Position numbers and translations under genes: made by a program. The notes under the pieces are model-generated. The model saw nothing but the letters and a program-made list of their open reading frames with translations, made no database searches and was not told the origin of the DNA. A stretch of DNA of 64,000 bases. Source: Candidatus Goldiibacteriota bacterium HGW-Goldbacteria-1. GTDB lineage: Bacteria > Oederibacteriota > PGYV01. The stretch is from contig PGYV01000015.1 of assembly GCA_002839855.1 (NCBI GenBank), positions 30,882-94,881 on the forward strand, given 5' to 3'. Shown here in pieces: positions 26,296 through 35,279 of the stretch (positions are counted from its first letter, which is position 1; every line of letters starts with the position of its first letter).

Positions 26296-26562
26296 AGGCT
26301 TGGATGCTTGGAAGGTTGGATGCTTGGAAGGTCGGTTTGGTAGTGGTAGACGCGGGTCTTTAGCCCGCGGTAGTTGATCAAAATGAAAGCAAGTTAAGCT
26401 ATAAGCAGTTAAGCAATTAAGCATAAGCAATTAAGCATAAGCGATGCATAGACATTTCTCCGCTATAGCTTAATTGCTTAATGCGCTTATGCTTAGTGAT
26501 CTTCTGCTTAGCGGTCTTCCGCTATAGCTTAATTGCTTAATATGCTTATGCTTAGTTTTACT
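26296..26562. repeat. Composite intergenic repeat cluster B
   Basis: Most of the 388-base gap is repeat. GGATGCTTGGAAGGTT-type units (26299-26332) are followed by a REP-like hairpin (26344-26378) and then a GCTTAA block: AAGCAATTAAGCATAAGC repeated near 26400-26440, with inverted copies CCGCTATAGCTTAATTGC near 26460 and 26518. The order matches the cluster at 10.5 kb. The remaining 26563-26674 is AT-rich and shows no gene; I found no convincing promoter there. Confidence 0.8.
26344..26378 (+). repeat. REP-like hairpin, copy at 26.34 kb
   Basis: TGGTAGACGCGGGTCTTTAG followed by CCCGCGGTAGTTGAT. It has the same stem as the copy at 10.57 kb, with one change in the tail. Confidence 0.75.
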
Positions 26563-26674
26563 GTAATCATTTCCCCCCTATTTTACGTCAAATAATACAG
26601 GCAAAGATTAAAAGTGGACATCATAATTTTGGTATGTTACATTATTAATGCTTTTAAAAACACGGAGGAAACTG

Positions 26675-27403
26675 ATGAAAAAGTTTGTGATAATGGCTGT
26701 GGCAGTTGTATTTTTAACTGTTTCCGCGGCATATTCAGCTGATTCAGCCGGCAATACCTGTAACGCGGTGCCGGAATTATCATCAAGTTTCTATCCGATA
26801 GGCCTTCATAATATCCTTTATCTTAAAGGGTATAAAAAAGACAATCCTTCAAAAGAAATGTTTATTAAGGCAGAGGTCATAAAAATAGAAAAAAAAGACG
26901 GTAATGATTATTACTATTTTTTCGCGCCGCAGGTAGGGGTAAGGTATCTTGTAAGGGAAACAAAAGAAGGCATTGAAATGAGAGTGATAAAGTATCCATT
27001 TCCCTTTTTTGGATTTTCAATAGAGGTGGATCTAAAACCTGCGATGACCTTTCTTAAGTATCCGCTTAAGGTGGGTGAAAAGTGGAATTATAAGGGAAAA
27101 GCGGAAGCTACGGTACTTTTTATAAAATTGGGAAGGGAAATAAGTACGGATTTTGAAATTGTTTCAAAAGAAACCGTAAAGCTTCCTGCCGGAGAATTTG
27201 AAGCATATCATATTACGGCAAAAGTTGACGAAGGCGACGGAAAAGGTATTCATACAGAAAAATACTGGTATTCTAAAGGTTTGGGTTATTCCAGGGCGGA
27301 TACAAGCGGTCACTTTGCGGAGCTTGTGGGTTATAAGATTTTTGATGAAAAAACAGGCAAATTTGCCGAAAAGATACCTGACGGGGTGGAAAAATATGAA
27401 TAA
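26675..27403 (+). CDS. Exported protein of unknown function next to the TRAP system
   Basis: The ATG chosen has GGAGGAA seven bases upstream and a signal peptide follows (KKFVIMAVAVVFLTVSAAYS), giving 242 residues. An earlier ATG nine codons upstream lacks a ribosome site. The mature protein is beta-rich; YPLKVGEKWNYKGKAEA and VKLPAGEFEAYHIT are reminiscent of DUF3108-like or lipoprotein-sorting folds, but I do not assign a family. It overlaps the TatT lipoprotein gene by 8 bases, so it is probably cotranscribed with the TRAP transporter and may be an accessory envelope protein. Confidence 0.7.
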   Translation: MKKFVIMAVAVVFLTVSAAYSADSAGNTCNAVPELSSSFYPIGLHNILYLKGYKKDNPSKEMFIKAEVIKIEKKDGNDYYYFFAPQVGVRYLVRETKEGIEMRVIKYPFPFFGFSIEVDLKPAMTFLKYPLKVGEKWNYKGKAEATVLFIKLGREISTDFEIVSKETVKLPAGEFEAYHITAKVDEGDGKGIHTEKYWYSKGLGYSRADTSGHFAELVGYKIFDEKTGKFAEKIPDGVEKYE

Positions 27404-28292
27404 GTTTAAAGCGGCTGTTATAACCGCATCATTATTTCTTTTTCTTTTATCCGGCTGTTCATTAAAGCGGACAATTGTTAATTCCACGGGCCTTATAATG
27501 GATGATGTAGAGGGCGCTTTTTATGAAGAAAACGATATTTTATTCGCCCAAGCCGCCATTCCCGGAAATTTAAAACTGTTGGACGGCCTTATAAGGGGTT
27601 CTAACCGTGAAAATGAAAGTTTATTAATCAAAGGAAGCAAACTTTACGGCATGTATGCCATGGCTTTTCTTGAAGATGCCACGGCAGATAAAAAAGATGA
27701 CAGAGAAAATATGGCAAGGGCAAAAAACTTTTATAAACGCGCCAGGGATTACGGTATGGCGGCGCTGATGAAGAATAACGATTTTAAAAAGGCGCAGGAA
27801 GGCAGTTATGACGAATTTAAAAGTTCGCTTCAGGCGTTCGGAAAAAATGACGTAGAGCCGTTATTTTGGACGGCTTTTTCCTGGGGCAGTTTTGTTAATT
27901 TAAGCAAAAATTCACCCATGGATATTGCGGACCTGCCCAAAGTAAAAGCAATGATAGAAAGGGTAATAGAAATAGACGACACTTATTTTTACGGACTGCC
28001 GCACCTTTTTATGATAGTTTATTACAGCATGCCAAAAATGTTCGGCGGCGATACGGACCTTGCAAAGAAAGAATATGACAGGGTAAAAGAGATATCCGGT
28101 GCAAAGCTTGCGCTGGTGGAAGTTTATATGGCAAAACATTACGCGGTGCAGTTACAAGACAGGGCGCTTTTTGACACCTTTATTGAAGCTGTAAATAATA
28201 CCGATGACGATGTAATACCCGAGATAATGTTCACAAAAGTGGCAAAGAAAAAAGCGGCGGTTATGGCTGAAAAAGCGGACCAGCTGTTTTAA
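27396..28292 (+). CDS. TRAP transporter TatT-type lipoprotein (TPR-like)
   Basis: The ATG used gives a 298-residue precursor with a lipoprotein signal (FKAAVITASLFLFLLSGC, Cys about residue 20). The helical mature part matches the TatT family: LYGMYAMAFLEDA, a SWGSFVNLSKN motif, DLPKVKAMIERVIEIDDTYFYGLPHLF and ALVEVYMAKHYAVQ. In Treponema pallidum, TatT is a trimeric TPR-like lipoprotein that holds the ligand-binding TRAP protein. The next three genes are exactly a TRAP P, Q and M set, so the assignment is well supported by context. Confidence 0.88.
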   Translation: MNKFKAAVITASLFLFLLSGCSLKRTIVNSTGLIMDDVEGAFYEENDILFAQAAIPGNLKLLDGLIRGSNRENESLLIKGSKLYGMYAMAFLEDATADKKDDRENMARAKNFYKRARDYGMAALMKNNDFKKAQEGSYDEFKSSLQAFGKNDVEPLFWTAFSWGSFVNLSKNSPMDIADLPKVKAMIERVIEIDDTYFYGLPHLFMIVYYSMPKMFGGDTDLAKKEYDRVKEISGAKLALVEVYMAKHYAVQLQDRALFDTFIEAVNNTDDDVIPEIMFTKVAKKKAAVMAEKADQLF

Positions 28293-28306
28293 AAGGAGGA
28301 AATAAT

Positions 28307-29317
28307 ATGAAAAAGTTAACTGTAATTCTTCTGGCAATGCTTTTAGCCGCGGGGGTTTTCGCGGCGGAAAAGAAAACTGTAATTAAGTTTGCGTCAGTTG
28401 CGCCGGATGGTTCAACGTGGATGAATATAATGGAAGAATTTGCCGAAGAAGTGACCGAAAAGACCGGCGGGGCAGTAGAGTTTAAATTCTATCCCGGCGG
28501 CGTAAGCGGCGATGAAAAAGACGTTCTGCGTAAAATGAAGATAAACCAGATAAACGCGGCCGGCTTTACTTCACAGGGGCTTGGCGAAGTGGTAAAGGAA
28601 GTAAGGCTTTTAAACCTGCCTTTCATGTTTAATTCATATAAGCAGATAGACTATGTAATGGAAAAAATGTCGCCATTCTTTGAAGCGCAGTATCAGAAAA
28701 AAGGGTACACAGTACTTGGCTGGCCGGAAGTGGGTTTTGCGTATGTGTTCAGCAAAGATAAAGTGGAATCGCTTGAAGATTTCAGGAAAGTTAAGATGTG
28801 GATATGGGGCGATGACCAGCTTGTAAATTCACTGTTTAAAAATATCGGGATTGTTCCCATACCGCTGGCGCTGTCAGACGTAAACCAGTCTTTGCAGACA
28901 GGGCTTATTGAAGGGGTTTACGGTTCGCCGCTTTCAGCAATTGCCATGCAGTGGAATACCAGCGTTAAGAATATGCTTAACATAAAGGTGGCAAACGTAC
29001 CGGGAGGGATCCTTATCAATAATAAGACCTGGGCGTCTTTAACCGACGAACAGAAGAAGATAATAAAAGAAGCGGGAAAAAAACATTTTTCAAAACTGAC
29101 GCAGGCAAGCCGCAAAGAGAACGAAGAAGCGATTGCGGCTCTTAAAAAAACAGGGACAAAAATATCTGATATCAAAGGGCAGGAAGATATAAAAGTGCTT
29201 GATGAAGTGGCAATAAAGACTGCCAATGACCTTGTGGGAAAATTCTACACAAAGGCGCAGCTTGATGAAATGCTTGGCTATATAGCACAAGCAAAAAAAG
29301 AAGAAAAGGTAAAATAA
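28307..29317 (+). CDS. TRAP transporter solute-binding protein (DctP/TatP family)
   Basis: A 336-residue periplasmic protein with a signal peptide (KKLTVILLAMLLAAGVFA) and the DctP fold (IKFASVAPDGSTWMNI; LNLPFMFNSYKQ; later QSLQTGLIEGVYG). At the place where sialate/C4-dicarboxylate binders have the conserved Arg in a KGLKIR-type strand, this one reads KVKMWIWGDD. The classical carboxylate-binding Arg is therefore apparently missing, as also suggested for TatP-type proteins, so the ligand may be hydrophobic or neutral. That is inference. AAGGAGG stands before the ATG. Confidence 0.88.
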   Translation: MKKLTVILLAMLLAAGVFAAEKKTVIKFASVAPDGSTWMNIMEEFAEEVTEKTGGAVEFKFYPGGVSGDEKDVLRKMKINQINAAGFTSQGLGEVVKEVRLLNLPFMFNSYKQIDYVMEKMSPFFEAQYQKKGYTVLGWPEVGFAYVFSKDKVESLEDFRKVKMWIWGDDQLVNSLFKNIGIVPIPLALSDVNQSLQTGLIEGVYGSPLSAIAMQWNTSVKNMLNIKVANVPGGILINNKTWASLTDEQKKIIKEAGKKHFSKLTQASRKENEEAIAALKKTGTKISDIKGQEDIKVLDEVAIKTANDLVGKFYTKAQLDEMLGYIAQAKKEEKVK

Positions 29318-29320
29318 TAA

Positions 29321-29812
29321 TTGAAATTTTTAAGAAGTTTAAATTATAACGTTTACAGGACGCTTAAAGTAGTGGTGGTAACCCTTTTTATACTGCTGCT
29401 TGCTTTTTCAGCGCTGCAGGTGATTTTACGCCTTCTCTTTAAGACAGGTATACCCAATGCGGAATCGCTTTCAAGGTATCTTGTCCTTTGGGTAAGCTTT
29501 CTGGGCGCTTCGCTTGCCGCGTTCAAACACCGCCACATTAATCTGGATATCATCAGTAAATATCTGAAGAAAATAAACCCCGGCCTTGTGGGTGTTATTA
29601 TCAGCACGGCAGCCACGGTAATACTTGGTTTTCTTTCGTGGGCGGGAGTGGTTTTTATCTTTAACGAAATGCCGGATTCACATAAAGTTTTCTTTATCCC
29701 TGTATGGGTTATGGAATCCGTAATACCGTTAACGTTTATTACAATGATGTTTATATATTTTCAGGGTATCTTTGACAGTTTGAAAATTATGCGTAAGGCG
29801 ATTAAGAAATGA
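29321..29812 (+). CDS. TRAP transporter small membrane subunit (DctQ family)
   Basis: The 163-residue protein has four predicted helices and the DctQ pattern ESLSRYLVLWVSFLGASLAAFKHRHINLDII around residues 43-73. It links the binding protein to the large subunit and stabilises the complex. The start is a TTG, three bases after the P-gene stop, with a weak AAAAGGT upstream; it ends in a 4-base overlap with the M gene. Confidence 0.88.
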   Translation: MKFLRSLNYNVYRTLKVVVVTLFILLLAFSALQVILRLLFKTGIPNAESLSRYLVLWVSFLGASLAAFKHRHINLDIISKYLKKINPGLVGVIISTAATVILGFLSWAGVVFIFNEMPDSHKVFFIPVWVMESVIPLTFITMMFIYFQGIFDSLKIMRKAIKK

Positions 29813-31086
29813 CCGCGGCGATAATAGGGATAACAGCGGTACTGCTTGCCATAGTGGGAATGCCTTTGTTTCTTGTTTTTGCGGGGCTGGCTGTGGCGCT
29901 TTTTATAATGGCGGGCATAGACACATCAGCCGTTATTATAGAAATAAGCAGAATGGCCGCTTCTCCCGTGCTTATTGCAATTCCGCTTTTCACTTTTGCG
30001 GGCTATCTGCTGGCTGAAAGCGGCACCCCCAAAAGGCTTATTAAATTAACCCGCGCGCTTGTGGGTTCCATAAAAGGCGGCACCGCTATTGTGGCGCTTT
30101 TTGTCTGCGCTTTTTTTACGTCTTTTTCAGGCGCGTCAGGCGTAACTATTATCGCGCTGGGCGGCATTTTGTACCCTATGCTTATAAAGGATAAATATCC
30201 GCAGAACTTCTCGCTGGGGCTTTTAACCACGTCGGGCAGCCTGGGGCTTTTATTCCCGCCAAGCCTGCTGCTTATACTTTACGGCGTAATTGCAAACGTA
30301 AGTATTTCAAAACTTTTCATAGCCGGAATAATTCCGGGAATCATATTAATACTTCTTATGACGTTATGGTCTTTAAAACAGGGCGCTGTGCTTGATAATA
30401 CAGAGCCGTTTGAATGGGGAAAACTTGCAAGCGCCTTAAAAGAGACTGCGTGGGAAATACCTCTTCCGTTTGTGGTTATTGGCGGTATTTACAGCGGAAC
30501 ATTTACGGCGTCGGAAGCCGCCATCTTAACCGCCGCGTATGCATTCATTATAGAGGTTTTTATATATAAGGATTTATCTTTAACGCGTGATATTCCAAGG
30601 ATAATACGGTCAAGCATGATAGTGGTGGGCGGCATATTTGTAATACTTGGCGCGGCTATGGGCTTTACCAATTACCTGGTGGATGAACAGGTGCCCATGC
30701 AGATTCTTGACTGGTTAAGGACATATGTTCACGAAAAATGGCTGTTCCTTCTTCTGCTGAATATATTTCTTATACTTGTGGGCGCTGTGCTGGATGTTTT
30801 TTCGGCATTAATAGTGGTATTGCCTTTAATGCTGCCTATCGCAAAGGAATTCGGCATTGATCCCGTGCATATGGCAATTATATTCCTGGCTAACCTTGAA
30901 ATAGGGTATAACGCGCCGCCGGCGGGCTTAAACCTGTTTATAGCGTCATACAGGTTTAGAAAACCCGTTCTTACGCTTGCAAAGGCAGCGTTACCTTTTC
31001 TAGCCATGCTTATTATAGGGCTTATGCTTATTACCTATATTCCGGATTTAAGCCTTATCCTTATAAAGATTTTTAATGTACAGTAA
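29809..31086 (+). CDS. TRAP transporter large membrane subunit (DctM family)
   Basis: The 425-residue integral membrane protein has 11-12 predicted helices and conserved DctM sequence (FSGASGVTIIALGGILYPML; LLTTSGSLGLLFPPS; GYNAPPAGLNLFIAS near the end). It is the sodium- or proton-coupled translocation channel of the secondary transporter. The ATG overlaps the Q-gene TGA. It ends the TatT-P-Q-M operon; about 10 bases later the cold-shock promoter begins. Confidence 0.92.
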   Translation: MTAAIIGITAVLLAIVGMPLFLVFAGLAVALFIMAGIDTSAVIIEISRMAASPVLIAIPLFTFAGYLLAESGTPKRLIKLTRALVGSIKGGTAIVALFVCAFFTSFSGASGVTIIALGGILYPMLIKDKYPQNFSLGLLTTSGSLGLLFPPSLLLILYGVIANVSISKLFIAGIIPGIILILLMTLWSLKQGAVLDNTEPFEWGKLASALKETAWEIPLPFVVIGGIYSGTFTASEAAILTAAYAFIIEVFIYKDLSLTRDIPRIIRSSMIVVGGIFVILGAAMGFTNYLVDEQVPMQILDWLRTYVHEKWLFLLLLNIFLILVGAVLDVFSALIVVLPLMLPIAKEFGIDPVHMAIIFLANLEIGYNAPPAGLNLFIASYRFRKPVLTLAKAALPFLAMLIIGLMLITYIPDLSLILIKIFNVQ

Positions 31087-31095
31087 AAAAGGGTA

Positions 31096-31123
31096 TTGAC
31101 ATAAAAGTAAAAAAATGTATAAT
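31096..31123 (+). promoter_or_regulatory. Consensus sigma-70 promoter of the cold-shock gene
   Basis: TTGACA (31096-31101) and TATAAT (31118-31123) are both perfect consensus boxes, 16 bp apart. The predicted start lies near 31130, leaving a leader of about 55 bases that ends in TTTTTTGGAGGTAG. It is among the strongest promoters visible in this window. Confidence 0.85.
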
Positions 31124-31185
31124 TTTCCCATAAGTGTAGAAGAAGTGCTGCACGGATTTAAAAATTTTTTGGAGGTAGTAGAAGT

Positions 31186-31386
31186 ATGGCAAACGGAAAG
31201 GTGAAATGGTTTAATGAAAAGAAAGGTTACGGTTTCATTGAACAGGCAGGCGGAAAAGATGTATTTGTTCATTTTGACGCAATCAAGATGGACGGCTTCA
31301 AGACTCTTAGAGAAGGCGAAGAAGTGACGTTTGACATCGTAGAAGGCGCAAAAGGACCCCAGGCATCGAACGTACAGAGAGGCTAA
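31186..31386 (+). CDS. Cold-shock domain protein
   Basis: A 66-residue CspA-family protein: [17 protein letters not shown] contains RNP1 and [10 protein letters not shown] contains RNP2, whose aromatic residues stack on single-stranded nucleic acid. It acts as an RNA chaperone. The length is exactly that of CspA-type proteins. The gene is monocistronic with its own consensus promoter, GGAGG site and a perfect terminator, consistent with very high expression. Confidence 0.96.
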   Translation: MANGKVKWFNEKKGYGFIEQAGGKDVFVHFDAIKMDGFKTLREGEEVTFDIVEGAKGPQASNVQRG

Positions 31387-31403
31387 TTAGCTCTCTCCCA
31401 ATA

Positions 31404-31438
31404 AAAGCCCGGCGGATATCCGCCGGGCTTTTTCTTTT
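31404..31438 (+). terminator. Rho-independent terminator of the cold-shock gene
   Basis: A perfect palindrome beginning AAAGCCCGGCGG and closing CCGCCGGGCTTT (31404-31431) is followed by a T-rich tract. The stem is GC-rich with almost no loop. It lies 18 bases after the stop codon. Confidence 0.93.
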
Positions 31439-31445
31439 TCCCGAA

Positions 31446-31587
31446 GGGAAAAAATAAAGGCCCAAGAAGTTAATGGGGCCTTTTTCCCTATGGGAAAAAA
31501 TAAAGGCCCAAGAAGTTGATGAGGGCTTTTTCTTTTTCCTATGGGAAAAAATAAAGGCCCAAGAAGTTGATGGGGCCTTTTTCCCTA
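31446..31587 (+). repeat. Three tandem copies of a terminator-like hairpin unit
   Basis: The unit reads GGGAAAAAATAAAGGCCC, then AAGAAGTTGATG, then GGGCCTTTTTCCC. Copies start at 31446, 31492 and 31543. Each can form AAAGGCCC/GGGCCTTT with a T-run after it, and the outer GGGAAAAA/TTTTTCCC can extend the stem. The middle copy has a small change in the right arm (GAGGGCTTTTT). They lie directly behind the cold-shock terminator. The rest of the 422-base gap (31588-31808) is AT-rich with one promoter and no gene. Confidence 0.85.
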
Positions 31588-31686
31588 AAGACCCCGAAAT
31601 GCCGGTGGTTTTTCTGCTAAAGCATCAAATTTATTCCGTTTAACCTTTAAAATAAAGCGAAATATTGAAAATCAACCAAAATAACC

Positions 31687-31714
31687 TTGACTTTTTTATC
31701 ATTCGGTATAAAAT
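31687..31714 (+). promoter_or_regulatory. Possible promoter of the polyprenyl synthase/complex I operon
   Basis: TTGACT (31687-31692) and TAAAAT (31709-31714) are 16 bp apart, in AT-rich DNA about 95 bases before the first gene. A second TATAAA overlaps it, so the exact -10 is uncertain. It is the only good candidate between the cold-shock terminators and the 10.7-kb operon. Confidence 0.5.
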
Positions 31715-31808
31715 ATAAAAATATTTTTAATTCTGCAGTTCATAAAACGGTAAAAACACGCAATAAACTGTGTTGGTTTTCAAAAAAAATGTCATTCAAA
31801 GGCGATTA

Positions 31809-32783
31809 ATGTTCAAAAATAAGGATATAAAACATAAGCTTGACCTTATTAATAAAAAGCTTGAAGCGGCGGCCAACAGCGACAGTAAGGGCGTAAAGTA
31901 CCTTATGGAAAATATAGATTTATCCAAAGGTAAAAGGATAAGAGGCCTTCTGGTTCTTCTTACAGCGCAATTAAACGGTGAAAAAGAGAGTGATACAGCG
32001 GCGGATACGGCTGCGGCGATGGAACTGTTACACCATGCAACGCTTATTCATGACGATATTCTGGATAATTCGGAAAAAAGAAGGGGAGAAAAATCCCTTT
32101 TTAAGATGGCCGGATATCAGATGTCAGTGCTTGGCGGGGATTACCTTTTTGCCAACGCGGCAAGCCTGCTTATAAAGCAGCAGAATCTGAAGCTTTATTC
32201 CGTTATGTTTGACGGTGTAAAACAGATATGCGAAGGGGAAATTGATGAAGTATATAATAAGAATAACCCTTTAATAACGCCAAAGCAGTATTTTGATATT
32301 ATAAAAAGCAAGACAGCTTCACTTATAATGGTAAGCGTGCAGGCGGGCGCGGTTTTAGCCGGAATAAGCGGCAAAAATTTCACGCTGCTTTCGGATTTTG
32401 GCACAGAAGCCGGAATGGCTTTTCAGATAAAAGACGACATACTGGATATCACTTCTGATGAAACAAAACTTGGCAAACCGGCAGGAAGCGATATCAGGGA
32501 AGGCAAGGCGACGCTTCCTTTAATAATGGCAATGCAGAACGCGGGTAAGGGAATAGAGACTGCGGCAATATGCAGGGTTTTTGAAAACGGCAAAGCGGCA
32601 GAAAATACAAATAATATAATTGAATTTATTCAGAAATATAAAGGCATTGAAGCCGCGGAAGAAGCGGCGGCAATTCACGTAAAAGCGGCAAAGAAAAACT
32701 TAAGGGCGGTCAGCGTGAAAAATGCCGATGCCTTAAAACGGCTTGAAGAAATGGCAGTCTATATGTTTGACAGGAAAAATTAA
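31809..32783 (+). CDS. Polyprenyl diphosphate synthase
   Basis: I choose the ATG with AAAGG six bases upstream (324 residues); a GTG 13 codons earlier has no ribosome site. The first Asp-rich motif is LIHDDILDNSEKRRG, the second FQIKDDILDIT; both bind magnesium-pyrophosphate in trans-prenyltransferases. Such enzymes make the isoprenoid tail of quinones (long chain) or GGPP/FPP. The gene ends 11 bases before nuoA, so the natural reading is a quinone side-chain synthase (IspB-like) cotranscribed with the complex that uses the quinone. Chain length cannot be read safely. Confidence 0.87.
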   Translation: MFKNKDIKHKLDLINKKLEAAANSDSKGVKYLMENIDLSKGKRIRGLLVLLTAQLNGEKESDTAADTAAAMELLHHATLIHDDILDNSEKRRGEKSLFKMAGYQMSVLGGDYLFANAASLLIKQQNLKLYSVMFDGVKQICEGEIDEVYNKNNPLITPKQYFDIIKSKTASLIMVSVQAGAVLAGISGKNFTLLSDFGTEAGMAFQIKDDILDITSDETKLGKPAGSDIREGKATLPLIMAMQNAGKGIETAAICRVFENGKAAENTNNIIEFIQKYKGIEAAEEAAAIHVKAAKKNLRAVSVKNADALKRLEEMAVYMFDRKN

Positions 32784-32794
32784 CGGAGGTAACC

Positions 32795-33148
32795 ATGGAA
32801 TACGGGACGCTTTTGGTCTTTCTTTTATTTTCAATTGTGTTTGTAGGCGGAGGCATAGCTGTAAATTACCTTATAATGCCGCAGAAACCCAATGATGAAA
32901 AGAACGAAACGTATGAATGCGGCATAGACCCGAAAGGGGATGCCGAAATAAGGTTTAATATGAGGTTTTATGTCTTCGCGTTAATGTATGTAATTTTTGC
33001 CGTGGAAGCGGCTTTTTTAATACCATGGGCTGTTGTGTATAAATCCGTTTCCGGATGGGCCCCTTTTATTGAAGCTTTAATTTTTATATTAATCCTTGTC
33101 CTGGGGCTGGCGTATGCCTGGAAAAAAGGAGACCTTAAATGGGAATAA
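32795..33148 (+). CDS. nuoA: NADH-quinone oxidoreductase subunit A
   Basis: This 117-residue membrane protein has three helices and the conserved loop [13 protein letters not shown] with its Cys (near residue 47), which sits close to the quinone site, followed by [25 protein letters not shown] precedes the ATG. It opens a complete run of nuo genes in the order A, B, C, D, H-N. It overlaps nuoB by ten bases. Confidence 0.95.
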   Translation: MEYGTLLVFLLFSIVFVGGGIAVNYLIMPQKPNDEKNETYECGIDPKGDAEIRFNMRFYVFALMYVIFAVEAAFLIPWAVVYKSVSGWAPFIEALIFILILVLGLAYAWKKGDLKWE

Positions 33149-33645
33149 TGAACGGTGTCCCCGCAAGCGTTTTAAAGATACCGGGCGGGCAGATAATTAC
33201 CACATCAATTGATTGGGCTTTAAATGAAGGCAGAAAGAATTCAATGTGGACTTTGACTTTTGGAATAAAGTGCTGTGCCATGGAAATGATGGCAGCCGGC
33301 GCCGCAAAGTATGACTGGTCCAGGTTCGGTTTTGAAGTGCCTGCGGCATCGCCAAGAAGGGCGGATGTAATGATTGTGGCAGGCACCGTGGTAAAGAAAA
33401 TGGCGCCTGTAATTAAAAGGCTTTATGAACAGATGGCTGAACCCAAATATGTAATAGCCATGGGCGCCTGCGCGGTATCCGGCGGCCCTTTTGTATATGA
33501 TTCCTATTCGGTAATACACGGTGTGGATGAAGTGATACCCGTGGATATTTACCTTCCGGGATGCCCTCCGCGTCCGGAAGCGCTTCTTGATGCCCTGATA
33601 AAACTTCAGAAAAAAATATCATCACAATCCATAGTGAGGAAATAA
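33139..33645 (+). CDS. nuoB: NADH-quinone oxidoreductase subunit B
   Basis: The 168-residue subunit carries the terminal cluster N2: adjacent Cys in [14 protein letters not shown], a Cys in [12 protein letters not shown], and another in [16 protein letters not shown]. It hands electrons to quinone. Length and motifs are standard. Tightly coupled with nuoA (10-base overlap) and nuoC (one base apart). Confidence 0.96.
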   Translation: MGIMNGVPASVLKIPGGQIITTSIDWALNEGRKNSMWTLTFGIKCCAMEMMAAGAAKYDWSRFGFEVPAASPRRADVMIVAGTVVKKMAPVIKRLYEQMAEPKYVIAMGACAVSGGPFVYDSYSVIHGVDEVIPVDIYLPGCPPRPEALLDALIKLQKKISSQSIVRK

Positions 33646-33646
33646 T

Positions 33647-34105
33647 ATGACCACTCAGGAACTTCTTGAAAAGATAAAAGGCAAAATTCAGATAACGGAA
33701 AGCAAAGAAGACCTTGGAATTTTGAATGCGGTTATCAGCAAAGGCAATTCAAAAAACGCCATTGTCTGCCTTAAAAATGATTTTGGTTTTGACCACATGA
33801 ACTTTATGACGGCTATAGATAAACCGGCGGAATCCTGCATAGAGGTAATTTACAGGCTTTATTCAAATGAGACAAAAGATTCAATTGTAATAAGGGTGAA
33901 GCTTGACAGGGCAGAGCCCAAAGCGGACTCTGTCGCTGATATTTTCAGAACCGCCGACTGGCACGAACGCGAAGCAGCAGAAATGTTCGGGATAGAATTT
34001 ACCGGCCATCCGGATCCAAGGCGTTTTCTGCTGGATGAAGGCATCATAAACCCTTTAAGAAAAGATTTTACCCATCCTGATTTTAAACCAATGCCGAAGG
34101 TGTGA
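33647..34105 (+). CDS. nuoC: NADH-quinone oxidoreductase subunit C
   Basis: A 152-residue peripheral-arm subunit ending in the 30 kDa signature: RTADWHEREAAEMFGIEFTGHPDPRRFLL. It is not fused to NuoD, unlike in E. coli. The N-terminal part is more variable. The stop overlaps a possible GTG start of nuoD. Confidence 0.92.
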   Translation: MTTQELLEKIKGKIQITESKEDLGILNAVISKGNSKNAIVCLKNDFGFDHMNFMTAIDKPAESCIEVIYRLYSNETKDSIVIRVKLDRAEPKADSVADIFRTADWHEREAAEMFGIEFTGHPDPRRFLLDEGIINPLRKDFTHPDFKPMPKV

Positions 34106-34107
34106 TA

Positions 34108-35241
34108 ATGGACAACTATTCAAACATTCCGGTATCTTTAGAAAAAACAGGCACAGAAGAATACATACTTAACATGGGGCCTCAGCACCCAAGCACCCAC
34201 GGCGTTTTAAGGCTGGTTTTAAAACTTGACGGCGAAACCATAAAGGACATAGTGCCCGACCTTGGCTACGTGCATAGGGGGCTTGAAAAATTATTTGAAA
34301 ACAGGACATACGGCCAGATTATCCCGTATCTTGACAGGACAGATTACCTGTCGGCAATGAACAATGAATGGGCTTACGTGATGGCTGTTGAAAAACTTAT
34401 GGGAATAGAAGCGCCCGAACGCGCCCAGTACATGCGCGTAATTTTCGCGGAGCTAAACAGGATAATGAGCCACCTTCTGTGGTATTCGGCTTACGGAATG
34501 GATATCGGCGCTTTAACACCGCTGCTTTACGCTTTCCGCGAAAGGGAAGAAATTATAGACATGGTGGAAGCCGCATGCGGCGGAAGGTTAACGCATAATT
34601 ATTACAGGATAGGCGGCTTCAGGCAGGACCTTCCAAAAGGATTTTTTGACATGCTGAAAAAATTCATATCGCACTTTAAGGATAAAGTGGATGAATACGA
34701 AGCGCTGCTTATTAATAACGTGATTTTTGTAAAAAGGGCGCAGGGTGTGGGCGTGCTTAAAAAAGACACGGCAATAAATTACGGCGTGACCGGCCCCAAC
34801 TTAAGGGCGTCCGGCGTGAACATAGACATAAGAAAACAGGACGCGTATGGCGTATACGGCAAACTTGATTTTAAGGCTTGCCTGCGCGATAACGGAGACA
34901 CATGGGACCGCTGCAAGGCAAGAATGGCGGAAATGCGCGAGTGTGTAACAATCCTTAAACAGGCAATGGACATGATACCCGAAGGCGACGTAATGGCGAA
35001 AGTGCCAAGGATAATAAAGCCGGCGGCAGGGGAAGTTTACACAAGAGTAGAAGGCCCCAAAGGTGAAGTGGGCGTTTATATAGTAAGCGATGGCACGGAC
35101 AAACCATACAGGATGAAATTAAGGCAGCCGTCGTTCAGCAATTTATCCGTTATCAAAGAAATTTCCGTAGGGCACAAGATAGCCGACCTGGTGGCTATAA
35201 TGGGAAGCCTTGACATTATAATTCCGGAAATAGACAGATAA
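34108..35241 (+). CDS. nuoD: NADH-quinone oxidoreductase subunit D
   Basis: I take the ATG (377 residues); a GTG two codons earlier overlaps nuoC. It has the 49 kDa hallmark MGPQHPSTHGVLRLVL near the N terminus, PDLGYVHRGLEKL, and YLDRTDYLSAMNNE, residues that line the quinone pocket together with NuoB. It ends in LDIIIPEIDR, the typical C-terminal motif. Full length. Confidence 0.95.
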   Translation: MDNYSNIPVSLEKTGTEEYILNMGPQHPSTHGVLRLVLKLDGETIKDIVPDLGYVHRGLEKLFENRTYGQIIPYLDRTDYLSAMNNEWAYVMAVEKLMGIEAPERAQYMRVIFAELNRIMSHLLWYSAYGMDIGALTPLLYAFREREEIIDMVEAACGGRLTHNYYRIGGFRQDLPKGFFDMLKKFISHFKDKVDEYEALLINNVIFVKRAQGVGVLKKDTAINYGVTGPNLRASGVNIDIRKQDAYGVYGKLDFKACLRDNGDTWDRCKARMAEMRECVTILKQAMDMIPEGDVMAKVPRIIKPAAGEVYTRVEGPKGEVGVYIVSDGTDKPYRMKLRQPSFSNLSVIKEISVGHKIADLVAIMGSLDIIIPEIDR

Positions 35242-35279
35242 AATAATTTTATACCAATAAACAAAAAAGAGGTACATAA

